A stretch of DNA of 64,000 bases from Neorhizobium populisoli (GCF_019430945.1 NZ_JAHYCB010000005.1:372001-436000); one strand, 5' to 3'; numbered from the stretch's first letter, positions 9,172 to 17,550 are shown. Made by a program: numbers and translations. Notes: generated by a model not told the origin, from the letters alone.

Positions 9172-10400
9172 AGCAATGACAGCTGCTCTGGCTTGGGTTC
9201 GAACATGGCCCTGAGATCCGTCCGGTCCACCAACCGGTGCGGTGTCCAGCCCTCGGCGGTGATGAACGGCTGCACTTTCTTCAACGACACGCCGAGCCGC
9301 TTCAGGTCTTCGAGCCGGATGCGTCGGAAACGGCGGGATGACAGGATACTCTTCACCGTCTTGGTGCCGAAACCCGGCACACGCAAAAGCTTCTCCTTGT
9401 CGGCACGGTTCACGTCGACCGGAAACTGCTCGCGATGGCCGAGCGCCCAGGCAAGTTTCGGATCGAGATCGAGATCGAGCATGCCGTCGGTGCGCGCCGA
9501 GGTGATCTCGCCGATGTCGAAACCGTAGAATCGATAAAGCCAGTCCGCCTGATAGAGCCGGTGCTCGCGCATCAGCGGCGGCTTGATCAAGGGCAGGTTC
9601 TTCGACGAATCGGGTATCGGGCTGAAAGCAGAGTAATAAACGCGCTTCAGGCTGTAGCTGCCGTAAAGCCGGGCGCTGGTGCCGAGGATCGTCGCGTCGT
9701 TTGCGCCATCGGCCCCGACGATCATCTGCGTGCTCTGGCCTGCCGGTGCGAATTTCTGCCGGCGCTTCGTCTGCAGCGTCGGCTCGGCCATCTCCTCGAT
9801 CTTGAGGCGCAGGCTGCCCATCGACCGGCGGATATTCTCCGGCCGCTTTTCCGGTGCCAGCTTGTCGATACCCGCATCGGTCGGCAGCTCGATATTGATC
9901 GACAGGCGATCGGCATAAAGCCCGGCCTCCTCGATCAGCTTGGCGGATGCTTCCGGAATGGTCTTCAGATGAATATATCCACGGAAATTATGCACGGTGC
10001 GCAGGTCGCGGGCGATCCGCACCATCTCCTCCATCGTATGGTCCGAGGAGCGGATGATGCCGGACGACAGGAACAGCCCCTCGATATAATTGCGCCGGTA
10101 GAATTCCAGCGTCAGCCAGACCACCTCTTCCGGCGTAAACCGCGCCCGCTCGACATTGCTGGACGAACGGTTGATGCAATAGGCGCAGTCGTAGATGCAG
10201 AAATTAGTGAGCAGGATTTTCAGAAGCGAGATGCATCGCCCGTCCGGCGCATAGGCGTGGCAGATGCCCGAACCCTCCGTCGACCCCAGCCCGCCAGATG
10301 CGGCAGAATCCCGTTTTACCGTACCGCTCGAGGCACATGAGGCATCATATTTGGCCGCGTCCGAAAGGATCGCCAAGCGTTCTTTCAGTGTCTTCTTCAT
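9168..10400 (-). CDS. UdgX-linked radical SAM protein with C-terminal helix-hairpin-helix
   Basis: This codes for 410 residues of the putative DNA modification/repair radical SAM family always found beside UdgX. The radical SAM cluster motif C-x3-C-x2-C is at C68, C72 and C75 (FCIYDCAYC). The C-terminus has a DNA-binding helix-hairpin-helix (LLRVPGFGTKTV, about 338-350). I chose the ATG at 10400 because homologues begin MKKTLKERLAILSDAAKYD; a GTG at 10430 would add ten unlike residues and would overlap the SOS box. The start is very close to the likely transcription start, so the mRNA may be almost leaderless. The chemistry is unknown; the pairing implies action on the same lesions as UdgX. 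Confidence 0.93.
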   Translation of the reverse strand: MKKTLKERLAILSDAAKYDASCASSGTVKRDSAASGGLGSTEGSGICHAYAPDGRCISLLKILLTNFCIYDCAYCINRSSSNVERARFTPEEVVWLTLEFYRRNYIEGLFLSSGIIRSSDHTMEEMVRIARDLRTVHNFRGYIHLKTIPEASAKLIEEAGLYADRLSINIELPTDAGIDKLAPEKRPENIRRSMGSLRLKIEEMAEPTLQTKRRQKFAPAGQSTQMIVGADGANDATILGTSARLYGSYSLKRVYYSAFSPIPDSSKNLPLIKPPLMREHRLYQADWLYRFYGFDIGEITSARTDGMLDLDLDPKLAWALGHREQFPVDVNRADKEKLLRVPGFGTKTVKSILSSRRFRRIRLEDLKRLGVSLKKVQPFITAEGWTPHRLVDRTDLRAMFEPKPEQLSLL

Positions 10401-10406
10401 TAGTAT

Positions 10407-10421
10407 GTTCACTATATGTTC
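10407..10421. promoter_or_regulatory. alphaproteobacterial SOS (LexA) box
   Basis: GTTC-ACTATAT-GTTC on the plus strand is an exact match to the GTTC-N7-GTTC direct repeat bound by LexA in alphaproteobacteria. On the minus strand it covers TATAGT, a plausible -10 for the radical SAM/udgX operon, with TTGACG about 15 bp upstream as -35. LexA bound here would block transcription until DNA damage. Confidence 0.8.
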
Positions 10422-10563
10422 CCTTTCCACACGTCAAGTCATTGACAAAATGCCGGCGGTGGATTCAGATGCAGCCGTTGGGGGCAGCTTCGACAGGCAT
10501 TCGAAATTCCTAGCTTGGACTGTCGAAATTCTGTTATAGTGACCTAAATTCTGACGTTGCGAT

Positions 10564-10618
10564 GGTTCCGAAGTTTTACTCCGGAACCTGTTTCTTTTTG
10601 TGTCCGCGGTAACCGCGG
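10564..10618 (+). promoter_or_regulatory. greA leader: terminator-like hairpin followed by a second hairpin
   Basis: Upstream of greA, GGTTCCG (10564-10570) pairs with CGGAACC (10582-10588) and is followed by the T-rich TGTTTCTTTTT (10589-10599), as in an intrinsic terminator. A second hairpin, CCGCGG-TAA-CCGCGG, covers 10604-10618. A likely TATAGT -10 lies near 10530, so both would be in the greA 5' leader and could attenuate it. Confidence 0.5.
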
Positions 10619-10642
10619 GCATGAGACCTGAAGGATAATGAA

Positions 10643-11119
10643 ATGGTTGAAAAGGTACCGATGACGCAAAGCGGTTTTGCCAAGCTGCAGGAAGAACTGC
10701 GCTGGCGCCAGCAGGAAGAGCGTCCCCGTATCATCGAGGCAATTGCGGAAGCGCGCGCCCATGGCGACCTTTCGGAAAATGCCGAGTACCACGCCGCCAA
10801 GGAAGCCCAGAGCCACAACGAAGGCCGCATCACCGAGCTTGAAGACTACACGACCCGTGCCGAAGTGATCGACCTCTCCAAGATGTCCGGCTCCAAGATC
10901 AAGTTCGGCGCCACCGTCAAGCTGGTCGATGAAGACACCGACGAAGAGAAGATCTACCAGATCGTCGGCGACCAGGAAGCCGACGTGAAGGCAGGCCGCA
11001 TCTCGATCTCCTCGCCGATTGCCCGTGCCATGATCGGCAAGGAAAAGGGTGATTCCATCGAAGTCGTGGCGCCTGGCGGTTCCAAGGCTTACGAGATCCT
11101 TGCCGTTTCTTGGGGCTGA
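10643..11119 (+). CDS. greA: transcription elongation factor GreA
   Basis: GreA (158 residues, the usual length) rescues backtracked RNA polymerase by stimulating cleavage of the nascent RNA. The N-terminal coiled coil carries the signature [28 protein letters not shown] with the acidic tip residues, and the C-terminal FKBP-like domain ends in [11 protein letters not shown] and YEILAVSW. The start ATG at 10643 (MVEKVPMT) is about 10 nt from GAAGGA. It is followed within 7 bp by the LPS transferase gene lpsB, the order known from Sinorhizobium. Confidence 0.97.
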   Translation: MVEKVPMTQSGFAKLQEELRWRQQEERPRIIEAIAEARAHGDLSENAEYHAAKEAQSHNEGRITELEDYTTRAEVIDLSKMSGSKIKFGATVKLVDEDTDEEKIYQIVGDQEADVKAGRISISSPIARAMIGKEKGDSIEVVAPGGSKAYEILAVSWG

Positions 11120-11125
11120 TCCCTC

Positions 11126-12217
11126 GTGACCGGTTCGGGCGGGAATAGCAGCTCCTCCATCGTCTATATCCGTGACGTCGAAGTGATCGCACCGAATTTC
11201 AAGCGGCGCCTCTCAGGCGTCACGTCGACGATCATCCAGCTCATTCCCGTCCAGAGAGCGCTCGGCCAGAAGGTCGCAGCGCTTGGCCCGGGCCTGCCCG
11301 CCGATCTGCCGCATATCCGCTTACGCGATCTTTTCTCGCTGTGGACGCCGCCGCGCGGAAAACATTGTCGCATCTGGCATGCCCGCCGCAATATCGAGAT
11401 GCTGCCCGCCATCCTGATGCGCGACGTCCTGCGCATGCCGCTGAAAATCATCTTCACCTCCGCCTCCCAACGAAAGCATACCGGCTGGACCAAATGGCTG
11501 GTGTCGAAGATGGACGGCGTGATTGCCACCAGCGGCAAGACGGCCGATTACCTGACGGTGCCAAACAGTGTCGTGCTGCACGGCATCGACACCGAACGCT
11601 TCTCGCCGCCTGCCGATAAGGCAGAGGCGAAGCGCGCCCGCGGGCTCGATCCGGCCAAGAAAATTGTCGGTTGTTTCGGCCGCGTCCGTCACCAGAAAGG
11701 TACCGACCTTTTCGTCGATTCGATGATACGGCTTTTGCCGTCACGCCCGGATTGGTCCGCGATCATCGCCGGCCGCGCCACGTCGAAGCATGTGGAATTC
11801 GAAAACGATCTCAAGGCAAAGGTCAAGACGGCCGGCCTTGCCGACCGTATCCTCTTCGTGGGCGAGCACACCGATATCAACGAATGGTATCGCGGGCTCG
11901 ACCTCTTCATCGCGCCGCAACGCTGGGAAGGGTTCGGCCTGACGCCGCTCGAAGCCATGGCGACGGCGGTGCCGGTCATCGCCACGGATGTCGGCGCCTT
12001 CCCGGAACTGCTGGTGACGGGCGAAAACGAAACCGGCCTGATCATCGCCCGCGACAGCGTCGATGCGATGGCGGAGGCCGCCGGTATATTCATGGACGAT
12101 GACGCACGCCGTCAGGCCGCCTCGCAATGTTCACGCCTGCACGCTATCGGCAATTTCAGCATCGAAGGCGAGGCAAAACGCCTCGGCAATATCTACCGGA
12201 TCACGGCTTTCGCTTGA
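11126..12217 (+). CDS. lpsB: LPS core mannosyltransferase LpsB/LpcC (GT4)
   Basis: This 363-residue protein is a GT-B glycosyltransferase closely resembling Rhizobium leguminosarum LpcC and Sinorhizobium LpsB, which add mannose to the inner LPS core on the cytoplasmic face of the inner membrane. The motifs DVEVIAPNFKRRLSGVTSTI near the N-terminus, VLHGIDTERFSPP, CFGRVRHQKGTDLF and the donor-binding EGFGLTPLEAMATAVPVIATD are all visible. The start is a GTG at 11126; no ATG is available before the conserved region. It is 6 bp from the greA stop, so it is probably co-transcribed with it, and its 3' end overlaps the convergent lpsE gene by about 17 bp. Confidence 0.9.
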   Translation: MTGSGGNSSSSIVYIRDVEVIAPNFKRRLSGVTSTIIQLIPVQRALGQKVAALGPGLPADLPHIRLRDLFSLWTPPRGKHCRIWHARRNIEMLPAILMRDVLRMPLKIIFTSASQRKHTGWTKWLVSKMDGVIATSGKTADYLTVPNSVVLHGIDTERFSPPADKAEAKRARGLDPAKKIVGCFGRVRHQKGTDLFVDSMIRLLPSRPDWSAIIAGRATSKHVEFENDLKAKVKTAGLADRILFVGEHTDINEWYRGLDLFIAPQRWEGFGLTPLEAMATAVPVIATDVGAFPELLVTGENETGLIIARDSVDAMAEAAGIFMDDDARRQAASQCSRLHAIGNFSIEGEAKRLGNIYRITAFA

Positions 12218-13226
12218 AAAGATCGATATAGGCGTTGCAGACGGCGTCCTCGGAAAACTGCCCGACAAGCGTCGCCCGCCCCTTTTCGCCAAGGCTCGCC
12301 GCAAGCTGCTTGTCTGCGATGATCTGATTGATGGCCCGCGCGAAACCAGCGGTATCGTCGATATCGACGAGCAGCCCGTTTTCACCATCCTGCATGAACC
12401 AGGAAGGCCCTTCCGAGCGGGAGGAAATGACCGGCTTGCCCTGTGCCCAGGCCTCGAAGATCACGTTACCGAGCGGTTCATGGCTGGACGGCATTATGAA
12501 CATATCGGCCGCCGCCACATAGGGCCGCGCATCCTTCTGCCAGCCCAGGAACCGGACGCGCTCCTCCAGCTTGTGCTCCTTCATCACCGCATGCAGCGCA
12601 TCGTTTTCCTCGCCTTCGCCGGCGATCCACAAATAGGCATCCGGAACAGACACCATCGCCTCGATCAATAGATGGATACGCTTGCGCTTGACGAAACGCG
12701 CCATAGTCATGACCACCGGCACGCCTTCCGGCGTATTGGCGACCGAACGGGAAACCGGCGCGACCGCCTTCGTATCGGTGAAATTGGAGATCACCTCGAC
12801 GCCGCGCGTCCAGCCGAGATTGTTGCGCACATGGTCGGCAATGCCGGGCGTATTGCAGACAAGAATGTCGGAATTCTTGAAGTAACCGAGATGGGTCGGA
12901 TAGTCGCCGAGGCGGGAAAGCTTGATGCCGCCCTTATAGGCCGGCATCAGACGAGCGCCGCGGGTCGACCAGGAGATGATCGCATCCGCCTTTTCCTTTT
13001 CCGCCAGCATGCGCACGCGGATCGGCAGGAGAAGCCGATCGACGGAGAGATTGCGGAAATTGCTCTCGATAACGCGCGAATGCGCCTCGACTTCCGGCTT
13101 CCAGCGGCGATTCCAGCGCATGACGGTGGTCTGCTCGATCCCGCGGCGGTCAAGCGCGCCCACCAGATGCACGAAGAACTTCTCCGCGCCGCCGTCCTTG
13201 CCGAAAATATACTGGTGAACCCGCAT
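12201..13226 (-). CDS. lpsE: LPS core glycosyltransferase, LpsE-like (GT4)
   Basis: This is a 341-residue GT-B glycosyltransferase: an acceptor half beginning MRVHQYIFGKDGGAEKF and a donor-binding half with VMTMARFVKRKRIHLLIEA, WIAGEGEE and SSHEPLGNVIFEAWAQGKPVIS. Its position directly beyond lpsB and its sequence fit LpsE of Sinorhizobium, needed for a normal LPS core. A GGGATAGAGAAAC stretch precedes the ATG. In S. meliloti, as I recall, lpsE is followed by lpsD, lpsC and lrp; here other genes on the opposite strand occupy that place. The sugar specificity cannot be read from sequence. Confidence 0.85.
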   Translation of the reverse strand: MRVHQYIFGKDGGAEKFFVHLVGALDRRGIEQTTVMRWNRRWKPEVEAHSRVIESNFRNLSVDRLLLPIRVRMLAEKEKADAIISWSTRGARLMPAYKGGIKLSRLGDYPTHLGYFKNSDILVCNTPGIADHVRNNLGWTRGVEVISNFTDTKAVAPVSRSVANTPEGVPVVMTMARFVKRKRIHLLIEAMVSVPDAYLWIAGEGEENDALHAVMKEHKLEERVRFLGWQKDARPYVAAADMFIMPSSHEPLGNVIFEAWAQGKPVISSRSEGPSWFMQDGENGLLVDIDDTAGFARAINQIIADKQLAASLGEKGRATLVGQFSEDAVCNAYIDLFKRKP

Positions 13227-13339
13227 GTTTCTCTATCCCGCCTGGTTTTCCGCTGCTCGAAACGCCGGAAACCGGCAGAGATAAGCAGCGCCGCCTATAT
13301 GTTACGGTTGCAGAAACTGTGCAAGTGCTGCAGGCACTG

Positions 13340-13368
13340 CTTTCGCGGCGCTCTGGCGCTCGCGAAAG
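13340..13368. repeat. inverted repeat between lpsE and the GT25 gene
   Basis: CTTTCGCG (13340-13347) and CGCGAAAG (13361-13368) form a perfect 8-bp stem around 13 nt. It sits in the divergent 260-bp intergenic region; it could be an RNA stem in a leader or a protein site. Confidence 0.4.
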
Positions 13369-13486
13369 AAGCAAAATATATGAACTGCGTGAAAAACCTG
13401 CCGCTTGTTTCTAACGGCGGTGTCGCGATATGGCGTACGCGGCCGCCGCAGAACGATCGACCGCCCATGCCGGCGGAAAGGAAAAC

Positions 13487-14284
13487 ATGCAATCGCTCAA
13501 TGTCTACGTCATCAACCTGGATGGCAGCAACGACCGCCTGGAGACTATCAGCCGGCGCCTTGCGGAGTTTGGCATTGCATTCGAACGGGTATCCGCAGTC
13601 GATGGCCGTCGTTTCGACCTTGCCACGCTTCCGGACTATGACGCGGACCATGCCGAACGTTACATGGGCCGCAGCCTGGTCGGTGGCGAGATCGGCTGTT
13701 ATCGCAGCCACCTGAAAGTCGCCGAGGCTTTCCTTGCCTCCGGTGCTCCATACGCTTTGGTTCTCGAAGACGATGCGCTGCCGCTCTGCAATCCGGTCGA
13801 ACTCCTGGAAAAGGCGCTGCCCGACCTCACCAAGGCCGATCCGGATTGGCGGCTGATCAATATCGGCAACAACAAGCTGAAGATCGCCACACCGATCGAG
13901 CGATACCAGGTCGGACATCACGACTGCGAACTCGTCGCTGCACACTATTTCCCGATGACGACCAGCGCCATCGTCTGGTCGAGCGAAGGCGCGAGACTTT
14001 TTCTTCAGGAGCACCGGAAGATCTTCGCGCCCGTCGACAACTATTTCCGCCATTGGCTGACCCGCACCGGCCATGGCTACTCCTTCTGGCCTGCGCCGGT
14101 AACGACGACGGACGCCGCAAGCCAAATTCTGTCCGGAGCCGGCACGGCCCGGAAGACCAACAAGCGGAAATGGTATTACGGCTTTGCCAAGCAATACCGG
14201 CTGTTTCAGGACAAGTTGATTGCTTTCCTCAGTAAAAGCGGACTTCGCCAACCAGCCCGAAATAGACTGAAGCCCCCAAAATAA
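13487..14284 (+). CDS. glycosyltransferase family 25 (LPS biosynthesis)
   Basis: This 265-residue protein begins LNVYVINLDGSNDRLETI, the signature of GT25 enzymes, followed by SAVDGR, ARMGRSLVGGEIGCYRSH-like features (YMGRSLVGGEIGCYRSHLK) and ALVLEDDALP, whose acidic residues bind the metal and nucleotide sugar. GT25 enzymes add hexoses to lipooligosaccharide cores. The ATG at 13487 is preceded by AAAGGA; an in-frame ATG 57 bp upstream lacks a ribosome binding site and adds unlike sequence. It begins a plus-strand group of four genes inserted between lpsE and lrp, and may be co-transcribed with the following FkbM gene 78 bp downstream. Confidence 0.85.
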   Translation: MQSLNVYVINLDGSNDRLETISRRLAEFGIAFERVSAVDGRRFDLATLPDYDADHAERYMGRSLVGGEIGCYRSHLKVAEAFLASGAPYALVLEDDALPLCNPVELLEKALPDLTKADPDWRLINIGNNKLKIATPIERYQVGHHDCELVAAHYFPMTTSAIVWSSEGARLFLQEHRKIFAPVDNYFRHWLTRTGHGYSFWPAPVTTTDAASQILSGAGTARKTNKRKWYYGFAKQYRLFQDKLIAFLSKSGLRQPARNRLKPPK

Positions 14285-14362
14285 ACTGAGGTCATTGTGT
14301 AAAACCGATACAGGCCGAAAATTGCTCTACACGTCTAGCCAAAATGAAGGACGACAATCTCG

Positions 14363-15289
14363 ATGGCTTCACTTCGTAAAATACTCAACAAGGGCCTTCG
14401 CTCATTTGGATACCAGATTACGGAGACGGGTTCGAGGCGTTACGCTAAGCTTGAAAACCTTCAAAAGGCGGAAATCTATATCGAGCGTTACCGGGAGATA
14501 GTTTCCGATCCGCTCAACCTGCTGATCGAAAAGGACCCGTATGCGGGCTATGTCGACGGGGATCTGGTCACGTTGCACAACGGCAACCGCGTCCCCATTC
14601 AGGGCAACCTGGCCTATTACAAGGAATTCAGCGACATCCTGATCATCAACAGAGGCGTCCACGAGCCTCTCGAAGAGTTCTGCTTTCAGCAAGTGCTGAA
14701 AAAGCTGAAGGCGCCCTCGCCTCTGATGCTGGAACTGGGAAGCTACTGGGCTCACTATTCGATGTGGCTTTTGAAAACATATGCAGGCGCCAGATGCTAT
14801 ATGGTCGAACCCGACCAGACCAATCTGGACTGCGGCATCAACAATTTCAAAATCAATAAATACAAGGGCGAGTTCATAAAGTCGTTTGTCGGAAGGACCA
14901 GCTTCAAGGTCGACGAATTCATGAAGGAAAAGGCTCTTGGCGGCCTCGATATTCTCCATTCGGACATTCAGGGATACGAAGTCGAAATGTTGGAAGGCGC
15001 AACCGACCTGCTGTCGAGAAAGGGCGCATCCTACGTGTTCGTGTCTACCCACAGCCAGGATCTGCATAAGACCGTCGAGCAGAAGCTGTCGGGATTTGGC
15101 TACCGGATTGAAGTGTCCTCCGATTTTGATCGCGACACGACCAGCAGTGATGGATTTATTCTGGCCTCGTCACCTGACGTCGATCCGGTATTCGGCGATT
15201 TCCATCCCCTCGGCAGAACGGAAATCGTTTCTTCGAGCTCATCGGATTTGGCAAGGTTCGTCGCGTCCACGGCTGCCTTGGCGCCATGA
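14363..15289 (+). CDS. FkbM-family methyltransferase
   Basis: This is a 308-residue protein with a Rossmann-type methyltransferase core: LMLELGSYWAHYSMWLL (SAM-binding motif I, about residues 119-135), YMVEPDQTN (motif II acidic residue) and LDILHSDIQGYEVEMLEGA, the FkbM-type DxQGxE motif. FkbM-type enzymes often O-methylate sugars in polysaccharides, which fits the LPS context. The unusual N-terminal ~110 residues, with NRGVHEPLEEFCFQ, probably bind the acceptor. This stretch has visibly lower G+C than its neighbours (one 60-bp line near 14.9 kb is 50%, against 65% in trxB). The substrate is unknown. Confidence 0.8.
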   Translation: MASLRKILNKGLRSFGYQITETGSRRYAKLENLQKAEIYIERYREIVSDPLNLLIEKDPYAGYVDGDLVTLHNGNRVPIQGNLAYYKEFSDILIINRGVHEPLEEFCFQQVLKKLKAPSPLMLELGSYWAHYSMWLLKTYAGARCYMVEPDQTNLDCGINNFKINKYKGEFIKSFVGRTSFKVDEFMKEKALGGLDILHSDIQGYEVEMLEGATDLLSRKGASYVFVSTHSQDLHKTVEQKLSGFGYRIEVSSDFDRDTTSSDGFILASSPDVDPVFGDFHPLGRTEIVSSSSSDLARFVASTAALAP

Positions 15290-15367
15290 TTATCCCATCC
15301 GCGCGGACGTAGTTGCGTTCCAGCGGTCATTGATTTAATTCGCTGTCGACCGCTTAAGGAGATTGGC

Positions 15368-16066
15368 ATGGGCTTGCGAACATTTCTGGGACTGAAAAAG
15401 AAGCGCGCCGAAGTCATGCCGTTCCCCACGCTTGAAGGCTTCTCGCAACTCCATCAGGATAGCTGGGTCGTTTCGGAGACACGCGGCAAGCGAGATGGCT
15501 TTTTTGTCGAGATCGGCGCCTTCAACGGCACGACCTTGAGCAACAGCCTGCTGCTGGAACGGGACTACGGGTGGTCTGGAATTCTGGTCGAACCAAGCCC
15601 TGCGTTCACTATTCCGATCCTGTCGACCCGGAAGGCCAAGCTCTGCACACAGCCGGTCGATAACCAGTCGGGCAATTCCGTCACCATGCTGTTTGTAACG
15701 GAAAAGCCGGAGATTTCATCGATCAACCGCGTCGCCAACAACGACAGGAATGCGGAACAACGCAAAAGGGATCACGTCGAAATTGAAATGCAGACCATCA
15801 GCCTCATGGATCTGCTGGTCAAATTCAACGCGCCCAAGGTCATCGACTATATCAGCATCGACACCGAAGGTAACGAGTTCGATATACTTGAAAACTTCGA
15901 CTTTCAGCGCTTCGATATCCAGCTTTTCAGCATCGAGCACAATTTCACGGAAGCCGAAGCCAAGCTTGATAATCTTCTGAAAAAGAACGGTTACGAGCGC
16001 GTCTTCAAAGACGTCACCAAATTCGATGCATGGTATCGCAAGCTCCCTGAAAACGGCAGAACATGA
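15368..16066 (+). CDS. FkbM-family methyltransferase
   Basis: This codes for 232 residues: HQDSWVVSET at the N-terminus is typical of the family, FFVEIGAFNGTTLSNS is the SAM-binding loop, GWSGILVEPSP the second motif and IDYISIDTEGNEFDILENF the FkbM DTEGxE motif. It probably methylates a sugar of the LPS core or O-chain. An excellent ribosome binding site, TAAGGAGATTGGC, precedes the ATG. The stop overlaps the start of the next glycosyltransferase gene (ATGA), implying one operon. It is distinct in sequence from the FkbM protein just upstream, so the two are not a simple recent duplication. Confidence 0.82.
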   Translation: MGLRTFLGLKKKRAEVMPFPTLEGFSQLHQDSWVVSETRGKRDGFFVEIGAFNGTTLSNSLLLERDYGWSGILVEPSPAFTIPILSTRKAKLCTQPVDNQSGNSVTMLFVTEKPEISSINRVANNDRNAEQRKRDHVEIEMQTISLMDLLVKFNAPKVIDYISIDTEGNEFDILENFDFQRFDIQLFSIEHNFTEAEAKLDNLLKKNGYERVFKDVTKFDAWYRKLPENGRT

Positions 16067-17055
16067 AGCCCAAGCTGCATGTCGTGACATATGGCAAGGA
16101 CGATAAGCCAAGCGTCCGGCATAGGGTTATCGGTGGGCTGGACTATTTCAGACATTATTTCGAGGTGACCTGGAGCCCGAGTTTTTCCGACGAACGGATT
16201 TACTCGCTCGGCAAGGGTGATGTGCTCCTCGTACAAAAGCGAATTCCCAAGCTTTTATGGACATGGTGGACCTCCCGCCGGCTGGGAGCGAAGGTCGTTT
16301 ATGACTTCGACGACGCCATGTGGACCAGTGCACTCGGTGACTCGTTCGCCCGGCGCTGGCGCACCAGCCTGCGGGTTCGCTCGATCGTACACCGCGCCGA
16401 TCTTGTGACGGCAGCGAATGCCTATCTGGCAGACTGGGCACGAAACAACGGCAGCGATCCGCTGATCATCCCGATGAGCGTCGAGCTGTCATCCGTAGCC
16501 GAACCGGCAAAAACATCTGGCCCAATCCTTTTTGGCTGGGGCGGACATCCCCAAAGCCAGTATCTGCTGCAATCCATCTCTCCCGCGCTGCAGAGGTTTT
16601 TTTCGAGCCGGAGCGATTGTCGCTTCGTCGTCATGTCGGGCAAACAGCCGGATCTTCCTTTCGAATTCGACTGGTGGCCTTTCGATGCCGAGAACGAAGA
16701 CAGGTTCTTCTCATCGATCGATGTCGGTCTGGTTCCCAGCACCCGTTCGGATTTCGATCGAGGCAAGTCGCCGATCAAGATCCTTCAGCACTTCGCCAAT
16801 GCCCGGCCGGTCATCACCGATGGCGTGGGCGCCACGCGCGAACTTGTCGATCCTTCGACAGGTTGGCTTGTGGACGGAACCGGCGACCTTTCTGCGGGAT
16901 GGGAGGAAGCACTTGTCGCCGCAGCCATGGATGCCGAAGGGCGTCAGTCCCGCGGTAAAGCAGGAAGACGACGCATCGAAGAGCGGCATTCCAAGGACAA
17001 TGTCTTCAAAACTTTGACTGCTGCCCTCGTCGCCCTTTCCGAAGAAAGAACGTAA
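16063..17055 (+). CDS. glycosyltransferase family 1/4-like protein
   Basis: This 330-residue protein has the GT-B layout: an N-terminal half with SVRHRVIGGLDYF and VVYDFDDAMW, and a C-terminal donor half with FGWGGHPQSQ, DVGLVPSTRSDFDRGKSPIKILQHFANARPVI, and a terminal helix. The DFDDAMW motif is common in bacterial family 1 transferases of polysaccharide clusters. The ATG overlaps the stop of the preceding FkbM gene, so translation is probably coupled. It closes the inserted plus-strand group and converges with lrp, whose stop is about 20 bp away. The sugar and linkage are unknown. Confidence 0.8.
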   Translation: MKPKLHVVTYGKDDKPSVRHRVIGGLDYFRHYFEVTWSPSFSDERIYSLGKGDVLLVQKRIPKLLWTWWTSRRLGAKVVYDFDDAMWTSALGDSFARRWRTSLRVRSIVHRADLVTAANAYLADWARNNGSDPLIIPMSVELSSVAEPAKTSGPILFGWGGHPQSQYLLQSISPALQRFFSSRSDCRFVVMSGKQPDLPFEFDWWPFDAENEDRFFSSIDVGLVPSTRSDFDRGKSPIKILQHFANARPVITDGVGATRELVDPSTGWLVDGTGDLSAGWEEALVAAAMDAEGRQSRGKAGRRRIEERHSKDNVFKTLTAALVALSEERT

Positions 17056-17076
17056 GACGGCTAAATGAAATCTGGG

Positions 17077-17544
17077 TCAGATCTCGACCAGACCCAACTG
17101 CTTGATCTGTCGGATGGTCAGCATGGTGCGCACGGTATCGACATGCTCGTCGGCCGTCAGCACTTCGATGACGAAATCCTGGAAGACCGTGAGGTTCTGG
17201 GCGGCGCAGCGCAGCAGGAAATCGCTGTCTCCGTTGACCATCCAGGCTTCGCGCACCAGCGGCCATTCCTGAACCTTGGCGCCGAAGGCCTTGAGGTCGG
17301 CATCCGACTGGCGCTTCAGCCCGACCATGCAGAACGCGACGAGGTCGAAGCCGAGTTTTGGGGCGTTCAGAAGCGCGTGATAGCCCTCGATAATGCCGGC
17401 CTCCTCAAGCTTGCGGACACGCCGCAGGCATGGCGGCGCGGAAATTCCGACGCGCTCGGCCAGTTCAACGTTGGTCATCCGACCATCCCGTTGAAGTTCT
17501 CTCAAAATTTTAATGTCGATTGCATCCAGATCGGCGCGGAACAC
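17077..17544 (-). CDS. lrp: Lrp/AsnC-family transcriptional regulator
   Basis: This is a 155-residue Lrp-type regulator. The winged HTH is at the N-terminus (LDAIDIKILRELQRDGRMT, then VELAERVGISAPPCLRRVRKLEE) and the RAM effector domain follows (LGFDLVAFCMVGL, GDSDFLLRCAAQ, VRTMLTIRQIKQ). I chose the GTG at 17544: AAGGGG lies 6-7 nt upstream and the resulting length fits the family, whereas the longest frame (to 17664) adds about 40 unlike residues. In Sinorhizobium the equivalent lrp is co-regulated with the lps genes through LsrB. It is divergent from trxB, with about 230 bp between the starts. Confidence 0.88.
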   Translation of the reverse strand: MFRADLDAIDIKILRELQRDGRMTNVELAERVGISAPPCLRRVRKLEEAGIIEGYHALLNAPKLGFDLVAFCMVGLKRQSDADLKAFGAKVQEWPLVREAWMVNGDSDFLLRCAAQNLTVFQDFVIEVLTADEHVDTVRTMLTIRQIKQLGLVEI

Positions 17545-17550
17545 GGCTTT

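Noticed and set aside
7816..9528. A 570-codon plus-strand frame over udgX and the radical SAM gene
   Set aside because: It is a shadow: Arg/His-rich translation with no motifs, while both minus-strand genes have clear domains.
10400..10430. GTG at 10430 as start of the radical SAM gene
   Set aside because: It would place the LexA box inside the coding region and add residues absent from the family; the ATG at 10400 fits the family start.
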